Below, piece by piece: positions 25,951-33,700 of a stretch of 64,000 nt of DNA. Position numbers and translations under genes: made by a program. The stretch is from Achromobacter spanius. Lineage in GTDB: Bacteria; Pseudomonadota; Gammaproteobacteria; Burkholderiales; Burkholderiaceae_B. Position 1 is the first letter of the stretch, and the number at the start of each line of letters is the position of its first letter. Location of the stretch: NCBI RefSeq assembly GCF_003994415.1, contig NZ_CP034689.1:186001-250000 (forward strand). The letters run 5' to 3'. The notes beneath the pieces are model-generated. The model was not told the DNA's origin. It saw only the letters and a program-made list of their open reading frames with translations, and did not search any database.

Positions 25951-26823
25951 ATGAGAAACTTGGATCTCGACGCCTTGCAGATTTTCAAAGCGGTGGCCGA
26001 CCAGGGCGGCGTGGCGCGGGCCGCCGCGCACCTGAACCGGGTGCAGTCGAATGTGTCGACGCGCTTGAAGCAGTTGGAGGCGTCATTGAACGCCCCGCTT
26101 TTCAGACGCCAGAATCGCCGGCTGGTGTTGTCGGACCAGGGGCGCGTGCTGCTGTCCTACGCTGACCGCCTGCTGCGCCTGTCAGACGAAGCACAGGCCG
26201 CCGTGCGCGATGGCGCACCACAAGGCGTGCTGCGCATCGGCACCATGGAAAGCACGGCCGCCGCGCGCTTGCCGCCCATTCTGGCGGCCTATCACGCGGC
26301 GTGGCCGCAAGTGGGCATTGAACTTGTCACCGGCACGTCGGGCGCGTTGGCGGCCAAGGTGCGCAACTACGAGATCGAAGCCGCCTTCGTGGCCCAGCCG
26401 TTTCCCGACGAAGGATTGGCGGCGATGGACGCCTTCGATGAAGACCTTGCGTTGATTTCACCGCTGGCCTGGGGCGACATCGACGGCGCGCGCGACGTGG
26501 GCGGCCGCACGGTGATCGCGTTTGCGGCCGGGTGTTCGTATCGGCGCATCCTGGAATCCTGGCTGAACCACGAAGGCGTGGCGCCGGGGCGAGTGATGGA
26601 GTTTGCGTCGTATCACGCCATCGTGGCGTGCGTGGCAGCGGGCTCTGGCGTGGCCATCGTGCCGCGTTCGGTGTTGGCGGTGCTGGGGGCGGAGCATGCC
26701 GTCCGCGTCAGTGCGCTGCGCGGCCCGTACGGGCAGGCGCGCACGCAGTTGGTCTGGCGCGCGGATGACGACACGCCCGCATTGCAGGCCTTGCGTCAGC
26801 AGTTGCAGTCTGAAGGCGATTGA
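25951..26823 (+). CDS. LysR-family transcriptional regulator
   Basis: The 290-residue regulator has the N-terminal winged HTH (DLDALQIFKAVADQGGVARA, then HLNRVQSNVSTRLKQLEASL) and a type 2 periplasmic-binding-like effector domain from about residue 90. It is divergent from the MFS-Bug-NMO operon and is the natural candidate to control it and itself. The effector is unknown. Confidence 0.93.
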   Translation: MRNLDLDALQIFKAVADQGGVARAAAHLNRVQSNVSTRLKQLEASLNAPLFRRQNRRLVLSDQGRVLLSYADRLLRLSDEAQAAVRDGAPQGVLRIGTMESTAAARLPPILAAYHAAWPQVGIELVTGTSGALAAKVRNYEIEAAFVAQPFPDEGLAAMDAFDEDLALISPLAWGDIDGARDVGGRTVIAFAAGCSYRRILESWLNHEGVAPGRVMEFASYHAIVACVAAGSGVAIVPRSVLAVLGAEHAVRVSALRGPYGQARTQLVWRADDDTPALQALRQQLQSEGD

Positions 26824-26871
26824 TCTGCATGCGGGTTGCGCGGCATGTTGCGCAACCCATCCCGCCAAGGT

Positions 26872-27510
26872 TCAGAAGCGGTAGCCCACGCCCAGCGTCG
26901 CCACCCACGGGTCGATGCGCGCGGTGCCGATGTGCTGGCCGTCCAGCTTCACCTTCGACTTGATGTCGATGTAGCGGATGTCCGCGTTCATGAACCAGCG
27001 TTCGTTGATCTTGAAGTCCGCGCCCAGTTGCGCGGCCACGCCCCAGGAATCTCCCAACTTCAAGTCCGATCCCTTCAGCGCGCCTTCAGCCTGGGTGTCG
27101 AAGAAGTGCGTGTAGTTGATGCCGACGCCGATGTAAGGCTGGATCATGCTGTCCGGCAAGATGTGCCATTGCAGGCTCAGCGTGGGGGGCAATTGCTTGC
27201 TGGACCCAATCTTGCCCAGGCCGCTGCCGCTGACGTCATGCTGGAACGGCCAGGCGCCCAACAGTTCGATGCCAATGTTGCGCGTCACCATGTAGCCCAG
27301 CGTGAAGCTGGGGCGCACGTTGTTGTTGACGTCCAGCTTGACGCTGCCATCCAGTACGGTGCCGTTATTGGAAGAGGGGCGAACCTGCGTGACGCCCACC
27401 CGGAACAGCACATCGCCCGCTTCATGCGCGTGGGCCGGGGTGGCAAACCCGCCGACGGCGATCAGTCCAGCGATGGCGGCGGCGCGGATACGCCCATTCA
27501 ACGAAAACAT
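26872..27510 (-). CDS. ompW: OmpW-family outer-membrane beta-barrel protein
   Basis: OmpW forms an eight-stranded barrel with a hydrophobic channel. The 212-residue protein has a signal peptide ending THAHAHEAGD-like (ATPAHA, about residue 28), then the family start GDVLFRVGVTQVRPSSNNG, the middle block GLGKIGSSKQLPPTLSLQW, and ends in the barrel signal VATLGVGYRF with terminal Phe. I take ATG 27510. An FNR-type site lies 65-78 bases upstream. Confidence 0.93.
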   Translation of the reverse strand: MFSLNGRIRAAAIAGLIAVGGFATPAHAHEAGDVLFRVGVTQVRPSSNNGTVLDGSVKLDVNNNVRPSFTLGYMVTRNIGIELLGAWPFQHDVSGSGLGKIGSSKQLPPTLSLQWHILPDSMIQPYIGVGINYTHFFDTQAEGALKGSDLKLGDSWGVAAQLGADFKINERWFMNADIRYIDIKSKVKLDGQHIGTARIDPWVATLGVGYRF

Positions 27511-27574
27511 TTTTGTTCTCCGATCTTTCCATGAGGGTGAGGCCACAGGTTCTCAGACGTGGCGCCCGGCCCGC

Positions 27575-27588
27575 TTGACGTGTATCAA
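27575..27588 (-). promoter_or_regulatory. FNR/ANR-type box upstream of ompW
   Basis: TTGAC-GTGT-ATCAA (27575-27588) matches the FNR consensus TTGAT-N4-ATCAA at nine of ten positions. It lies upstream of ompW, a gene often oxygen-regulated in other bacteria. No strong -10 element is visible at the expected distance. Confidence 0.45.
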
Positions 27589-27655
27589 GCCGTTAAAAGA
27601 TGCGGATCGCGCCGTGGCGGTATGGCAACAGGAGCTTCGCGACGCGCCGTAGATT

Positions 27656-28633
27656 CTATGGTTTGGCGCAAGCCTGGCTGGCCATAAAGAGGTTTACATC
27701 GAAGGGTTTGCGCGATTTCCATACGCCGAAGGCGATGCGTAGGAGTTTTCTGGCGATGATGTTTAATGCCTGCGTTGAGGCCCAGCCCTTGACTCGTAGC
27801 GCTGTGTAGAGGGGTTTGAAGGCAGCTGTTCGGCTTGCTGAGGATGCCGCGTTGTAGGCAAGGCTTCTCAGGGCCGCATCGCCTTGCTTGCTGAGTTTAC
27901 GCAGGCCTTTGTAGGCGCCAGACTCCTTGGGCCTGGGGTCTAGCCCCGCGTAGGCCACCACGGCGTCCGAGGAGGCGAACGGGATGCGGGCGAAGGCGGT
28001 CACCAGTGCGGCCCCAGTCAGCTTTCCCACGCCGGTAATGCTGGTGATTAAGTTGAAGTCGTCGGCCAAGGCGGGTTCGGCAGCGATCTGATCGAGCATT
28101 TCGCGCTCAAGAGCGTCTGCCAACTGCGTCAAGGCATCCAACGCTCGCTGGACCTGAGCTTGCGAGCCCACGTGTTTGTGCCGATCGCTGGACAGGCGCA
28201 GCCTCGTGCGCGTCGTGACCGCCACCTTGCGTAAGCGTTGGATCTGACTCAGGCGCTCGATGTGCTCCGGGCAAGGTTCGTACCTATGCAACCGCTCGTG
28301 CTCGAGCGCCACGTAACGCGCAATCATGACAGCGTCGAGTCGGTCGGTCTTGCCCCGTTGAGCCTGCGACTTGGCGTAATGGTGCAGGGCCTTGGGGTTC
28401 AGCACGTAGACGCGCAGCCCACGCTCATATGCCAGGTCGGCCAACAGGCGCTCGTAGCCACCGGTGGACTCCATGGCAAGAACGCTTCCGCGCGGCAGCG
28501 TTTGCAACCATTTTTCCAAGCCAGTCGTTGAGTTTTTGACGGCCCGGGTCAACGGCTTGGCCGCCCCGTGCATCGCCACAACAACCTCGGATTTCCCCAC
28601 ATCCACACCAAAGAAAGATTGAGACGTTTGCAT
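27656..28633 (-). CDS. IS110-family transposase
   Basis: The 325-residue transposase has the IS110 layout: an N-terminal RuvC-like DEDD domain with D in FFGVDVGKSEVV (residue about 11), E in LAMESTGGYER (about 55) and D in GKTDRLDAVMIA (about 100), a coiled middle, and the C-terminal transposase_20 domain (ITGVGKLTGAALVTAFARI, then AYAGLDPRPKESGAYKG) with the serine region SKQGDAALRSLAYNAASS. The frame is intact, so the element may be active. It lies between ompW and the palindromic repeats. Confidence 0.95.
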   Translation of the reverse strand: MQTSQSFFGVDVGKSEVVVAMHGAAKPLTRAVKNSTTGLEKWLQTLPRGSVLAMESTGGYERLLADLAYERGLRVYVLNPKALHHYAKSQAQRGKTDRLDAVMIARYVALEHERLHRYEPCPEHIERLSQIQRLRKVAVTTRTRLRLSSDRHKHVGSQAQVQRALDALTQLADALEREMLDQIAAEPALADDFNLITSITGVGKLTGAALVTAFARIPFASSDAVVAYAGLDPRPKESGAYKGLRKLSKQGDAALRSLAYNAASSASRTAAFKPLYTALRVKGWASTQALNIIARKLLRIAFGVWKSRKPFDVNLFMASQACAKP

Positions 28634-28852
28634 CTCTAGACTCCCTGCGATAGCGTTGTGTCTGCTGGGGAAGCCGCGCCCGATTCGTTACCTTGCGATC
28701 AATCGGCGGTCATGGCCGCTAGATTCTTAATCGACGTATTTGGGCGGGGTGGGATATCTACCGACGTCAGTCCGCTAGTGACGGCTGATGGATGGGTGCG
28801 TCCCGATCCCCAGCACCCCCGAAGCAAGATCGGTAAGTGCTATGAAAACATA
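28634..28852 (-). ncRNA. Structured leader of the IS110 element, candidate bridge RNA region
   Basis: The 219 bases upstream of the transposase hold no gene and three successive hairpins: CCGAT/ATCGG (28680-28684 with 28702-28706), CGTCA/TGACG (28765-28769 with 28779-28783) and CCGATC/GATCGG (28803-28808 with 28828-28833). IS110 elements are known to encode a guiding bridge RNA in such a non-coding end. The RNA itself and its strand are inferred. Confidence 0.4.
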
Positions 28853-28921
28853 CAAGGATGGGTGTAGCGCGAGAGATTTCAAAAAAGAACGCCAACGCCA
28901 ATCGCGCGAAACCCATCAAGC
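28853..28921 (+). repeat. 70-bp palindromic intergenic repeat, cluster 1 copy 1
   Basis: The unit begins with AAGGATGGGTGTAGCGCG and ends with CGCGCGAAACCCATCAAGC, with AAAGAACGC in the middle. Its ends can pair through GATGGGT/ACCCATC. It is the plus-orientation copy next to the IS110 leader. Confidence 0.75.
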
Positions 28922-28962
28922 AACGCCGGGTTCTTCTGCAGAGCAGCCACATGGCAAGCGCT

Positions 28963-29032
28963 GCATGATGGGTTTCGCGCGTTGGACGGCAGCGTTCTTC
29001 TATCGTTTCACCCGCGCTTCACCCATCCTACG
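28963..29032 (-). repeat. 70-bp palindromic intergenic repeat, cluster 1 copy 2 (inverted)
   Basis: Read on the minus strand it starts CGTAGGATGGGTGAAGCGCG and ends CGCGCGAAACCCATCATGC, with GAAGAACGC inside. It is inverted relative to the neighbours on both sides. Confidence 0.75.
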
Positions 29033-29096
29033 CCCAGCCTGCAACGCCATCAGGTAGCCGCGTCGCCACGCGGCAACAGCCGCTTCGCGAACACAC

Positions 29097-29166
29097 CGTA
29101 GGATGGGTGCAGCGCGCACGATTCAAAAAAAGAACGCCACCGCCGATCGCGCGAAACCCATCAAGC
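29097..29166 (+). repeat. 70-bp palindromic intergenic repeat, cluster 1 copy 3
   Basis: It begins CGTAGGATGGGTGCAGCGCG and ends CGCGCGAAACCCATCAAGC, with AAAGAACGCC inside; it is nearly identical to copy 1. It lies 87 bp from the gltD stop. The intervening bases hold no gene. Confidence 0.78.
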
Positions 29167-29253
29167 AACGCCGTCAGGTGGCCGCCCAAATAGCATTCGC
29201 CGCCTTGGCGCTACGGCGCGAAGGCGGCGAATGGGTGTTGCAGAGCTTTAGGA

Positions 29254-30720
29254 TCAGCGCGGCAGTTCGCTGCTGCCCATCAGGAATTCATCCACCGAGC
29301 GCGCGCATTGGCGGCCTTCGCGGATGGCCCAGACCACCAGCGACTGACCCCGGCGCATGTCGCCCGCCGCGAAGACTTTTTCCACGTTGGTGCGGTAGTC
29401 GTCGGTGTTGGCGCGCACGTTGCCGCGCCCGTCGCGATCCACGCCGAAAGATTCCAGCACGGTCTGCACCGGCGACACAAAGCCCATGGCCAGCAGCACC
29501 AGGTCAGCCTTGATCTCGAACTCCGAGCCCTCGACTTCGCGCATCTTCATCTGGCCGGTGGCGTCGTCTTTGAACCACTCGACGCGTGCCCCGACCAGCT
29601 TTTCGACCTTGCCGTTGCTGCCCTTGAGCAGCTTGGTGGTCACGGACCAGTCGCGCTCGCAGCCTTCTTCGTGCGACGACGATGTGCGCATCTTCAGCGG
29701 CCAGTACGGCCACGTCATGGTCTTGTTTTCGGATTCGGGCGGTTGCGGCATCAGCTCGAACTGCGTGACCGACGCGGCGCCATGGCGGTTGCTGGTGCCC
29801 ACGCAATCCGAACCCGTATCACCACCGCCGATCACGACCACGTGCTTGCCCTTGGCCAGCGTCTGGTTGGCCAGGCGATCACCCGCCACGGCCTTGTTCT
29901 GCTGGCGCAGGAAGTCCATGGCGAAATACACGCCCGACAATTCACGGCCCGGAACCGGCAGGTCGCGCGGCGTTTCCGAACCGCCCGTCATGACGATCGC
30001 GTCGAATTCCGCCTTCAGCGAATCCGGCGTGCGCACCGTCAAGCCATCGGCCACGGGGTCTTTCGGGTTGCCGATGTAAGTAGACGGCGCGAACTCCACG
30101 CCTTCCGCTTCCATCTGCGAAATGCGGCGGTCGATCTGGTGCTTTTCCAGCTTGAAGTCGGGGATGCCATAGCGCAGCAGGCCGCCGATGCGGTCGCTCT
30201 TTTCGAACAGCGTCACCGAGTGGCCGGCACGCGCCAGTTGCTGCGCGCACGCCATGCCGGCGGGGCCGGAGCCCACCACCGCGACCTTCTTGCCCGTCTT
30301 GCGGGCCGGCACCTGCGGCGCCACCCAGCCTTCTTCCCAGCCCTTGTCGATGATCGCGTGCTCGATGGACTTGATGCCCACGGCGTCGCTGTTGATGTTC
30401 AAGGTACAGGCGGCTTCACACGGCGCCGGGCAGATGCGGCCGGTGAACTCGGGGAAGTTGTTGGTGGAGTGCAGCACGTCCAGCGCGCGGCGCCAGTCCT
30501 GCTTGTACACCAGGTCATTCCAGTCGGGGATGATGTTGTTGACCGGGCAGCCGTTGTTGCAGAACGGGATGCCGCAGTCCATGCAGCGCGCGGCTTGCTG
30601 CTTGGCCTGGTCATCGGTCAGGTGCAGCACGAATTCGCGCCAGTTCTTCAGCCGCTTCTGCGGGGCCTCGGAGGCCTCCTGCAGACGCTGAAATTCCATA
30701 AAGCCAGTAATCTTTCCCAT
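29254..30720 (-). CDS. gltD: Glutamate synthase (NADPH) small subunit
   Basis: GltD supplies electrons from NADPH via FAD and Fe-S centres to GltB. The 488-residue protein has the N-terminal cluster cysteines CMDCGIPFCNNGCPVNN, the FAD-binding GSGPAGMACAQQLARAGH, and the NADPH-binding VVIGGGDTGSDCVGTSNRHG, ending VWAIREGRQCARSVDEFL. The ATG at 30720 lies eight bases after the gltB stop, so the two are cotranscribed. Confidence 0.97.
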   Translation of the reverse strand: MGKITGFMEFQRLQEASEAPQKRLKNWREFVLHLTDDQAKQQAARCMDCGIPFCNNGCPVNNIIPDWNDLVYKQDWRRALDVLHSTNNFPEFTGRICPAPCEAACTLNINSDAVGIKSIEHAIIDKGWEEGWVAPQVPARKTGKKVAVVGSGPAGMACAQQLARAGHSVTLFEKSDRIGGLLRYGIPDFKLEKHQIDRRISQMEAEGVEFAPSTYIGNPKDPVADGLTVRTPDSLKAEFDAIVMTGGSETPRDLPVPGRELSGVYFAMDFLRQQNKAVAGDRLANQTLAKGKHVVVIGGGDTGSDCVGTSNRHGAASVTQFELMPQPPESENKTMTWPYWPLKMRTSSSHEEGCERDWSVTTKLLKGSNGKVEKLVGARVEWFKDDATGQMKMREVEGSEFEIKADLVLLAMGFVSPVQTVLESFGVDRDGRGNVRANTDDYRTNVEKVFAAGDMRRGQSLVVWAIREGRQCARSVDEFLMGSSELPR

Positions 30721-30728
30721 GGTATTCC

Positions 30729-33700
30729 TCACGCAGCCAATTGTTGCTGATTGGCCGCACGCCACATTTCACCCAATGCGCGACGGTAGTCCGTCGGCAT
30801 GACCTTTACGAACTTGCCGCGCGAGGCTTCCCAGTCGCCCAGGATTTCGCGGGCGCGGTAGCTGCCGGTGTAGCGGAAGTGGTCTTCCACCAGGCGGCGC
30901 AAGATGGTTTCATCCGTCTCGCGTTCGCCACCGCGCTGCGCGCTGTGCCAGATGTCGATGTTGTTCAGCGCTTGCTGTTCCGCATGCGGCGCCACGCTTT
31001 CCAGTTCCACCATGGACAGGTTGACGCGGTGCTTGAGCGTGCGTTCCGGGTCCCACACATAGGCCACGCCGCCCGACATGCCGGCCGCGAAGTTACGGCC
31101 CGTGGCGCCCAGCACCACAACCGTGCCGCCCGTCATGTATTCGCAGCCGTGGTCGCCCGTGCCTTCGACAACCGTCGCCGCGCCCGAGTTACGCACCGCG
31201 AAACGCTCGCCGGCCACGCCGTTGAAGAACGCTTCGCCCGCCAACGCACCGTACAGCACGGTGTTGCCGGCAATGATGTGGTCGGGGCCGAAGCCGCGGA
31301 AGTCGTTGGGCGAGCGCACGATGATGCGGCCGCCCGACAAGCCCTTGCCGACGTAGTCGTTGCCTTCGCCCACCAGGTCCATCGTGATGCCGTGCGCCAG
31401 GAACGCGCCGAAGCTTTGGCCGGCGGTGCCGTTGCACTGGATGTGGATGGTGTCGTCGGGCAGGCCGTCGTGGCCGTAGCGCGAGGCCACGGCGCCCGAC
31501 AGCATGGCGCCGATGGTGCGGTTGCGGTTGCGCACCGGCACGATGAACGACACCTTCTCGCCACGCTCAAGCGCGGGGCGGCTGCGTTCGATCAACTGGT
31601 GGTCCAGCGCGTTGGCCAGGCCGTGGTCCTGCTCTTCGGTCTGGCGCACGTCGGCATCCGACTGCGTTTGATGGAACACGCGGGCGAAGTCCAGGCCTTG
31701 CGCCTTCCAGTGTTCCACGCCCGAACGCATGTCCAGCAGATCGGCGCGGCCGATCAGGTCGTCGAACTTGCGAATGCCCAGCTGCGCCATGATTTCGCGC
31801 ACTTCTTCGGCGATGAAGAAGAAGAAGTTCACGACGTGTTCCGGCTTGCCCTGGAATTTCTTGCGCAGGACGGGGTCTTGCGTGGCCACGCCCACCGGGC
31901 AGGTATTCAGGTGGCACTTGCGCATCATGATGCAGCCTTCCACCACCAGCGGCGCCGTCGCGAAACCGAATTCATCGGCGCCCAGCAGCGCGCCGATGAC
32001 GACGTCGCGGCCGGTCTTCATCTGGCCGTCGGCCTGCACGCGGATGCGGCTGCGCAGGCGGTTCAGCACCAAGGTCTGCTGCGTTTCGGCCAGGCCCAGT
32101 TCCCAGGGCGTGCCCACGTGCTTGATGGACGACACCGGGGACGCGCCCGTGCCGCCGTCATGGCCGGCGATCACAACGTGATCGGCCTTGGCCTTGGCGA
32201 CACCAGCGGCCACCGTGCCCACGCCCACTTCGGACACCAGCTTGACCGACACCGAGGCCTTGGAATTCACGTTCTTCAGGTCGTGGATCAGTTGGGCCAG
32301 GTCTTCAATGGAATAGATGTCGTGGTGCGGCGGGGGCGAAATCAGGCCCACGCCCGGCACGGAATAGCGCAGCTTGGCGATGTATTCCGACACCTTGTGG
32401 CCGGGCAACTGGCCGCCTTCGCCGGGCTTGGCGCCCTGGGCCATCTTGATCTGGATCTGGTCGGCGGACGACAGGTATTCGGCGGTCACACCGAAACGGC
32501 CCGAGGCCACCTGCTTGATCTTCGAACGCAGCGAGTCGCCCTTCTTCAACGCAACGTCGGCTTCGATACGGTCCGAACCGAGCAGCGAGGCCAGCGTGTC
32601 GCCGTCCTTGATGGTGCTCTTGCCTTCGCGCATTTCGGCGCGGTAGCGCAGTTCGTCTTCGCCGCCTTCACCGGTATTGGACTTGCCGCCGATGCGGTTC
32701 ATGGCCACGGCCAGCACCGAGTGCGCTTCGGTCGAGATCGAACCCAGCGACATGGCGCCGGTGGCAAAGCGCTTGACGATGTCCTTGGCAGGTTCCACAT
32801 CATCCAGCGGAATGGCGCGCGTCGGGTCGAAGCGGAACTCGAACAGGCCGCGCAAGGTCATGTGACGACGGCTTTGGTCGTTGATGATCTGCGCGTATTC
32901 CTTGTACGTGCGGTAGTTGTTGGCGCGCGAGGCGTGCTGCAGCTTGGCGATGGAATCCGGCGTCCACATGTGCTCTTCGCCGCGCACGCGGTAGGCGTAT
33001 TCGCCGCCCGCGTCCAGGTCGTTGGCCAGCACCGGGTCGGTGCTGAAAGCAGCGCGATGCTGGCGCAGCGCTTCTTCGGCCACCTGGAAAATACCGATGC
33101 CTTCGATGTTGGAGGACGTGCCGGTGAAGTACTTGTCCACCAGCTTGCTTTGCAGGCCCACGGCTTCGAAGATCTGCGCGCCGGTGTACGACATATAGGT
33201 CGAAATGCCCATCTTGGACATGACCTTGTTCAAGCCCTTGCCGATGGCCTTGATGAAGTTCTTGACCGCCTTTTCGGGGTCATTCATCTTGCCCAGCGAT
33301 TCCAGCGCCAGGTACGGGTGGATGGCTTCGGCGCCATAACCGCCCAGCAGCGCGAAGTGGTGCACTTCACGCGCGGAACCGGTTTCCACGACCAGGCCGG
33401 TGTTGGTGCGCAGGCCGGCGCGGATCAGGTGCTGGTGCACGGCGGACGTTGCCAGCAGCGCGGGGATGGCCACGCGCTCGCTGTCGACCAGGCGGTCAGA
33501 CACGATCAGGATGTTGTAGCCGCTTTGCACGGCATCGACGGCGCGCGCGCACAGCGCGGCCACGCGGGCCTCAATGCCCTCGGAGCCCCAGGCGGCGGGG
33601 TACGTGATGTCGAGTTCGAAGCTGCGGAATTTCTTGCCCGTGACCTGTTCGATGTCACGGATCTGCGCCATGGCGGCGAAGTCCAGCACCGGCTGGGACA

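Larger units (their letters stand above)
27650..28853 (-). mobile_element. IS110-family insertion sequence, approximate limits
   Basis: The transposase frame plus its upstream non-coding leader make up the element. An 8-base direct repeat TAGATTCT occurs at 27650-27657 and 28720-28727, but IS110 elements usually make no target duplication and this copy overlaps the stop codon, so it may be chance. The right limit is set where the palindromic repeat begins (28853). True ends need an empty site from another strain. Confidence 0.5.

Noticed and set aside
27650..28727. TAGATTCT 8-bp direct repeats as a target duplication of the IS110 element
   Set aside because: IS110 elements normally make none, the left copy overlaps the stop codon of the transposase, and the right copy lies inside the leader.
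28853..29166. CRISPR array
   Set aside because: The repeats are about 70 bp, palindromic and inverted relative to each other, with irregular spacing and no cas genes in the window.
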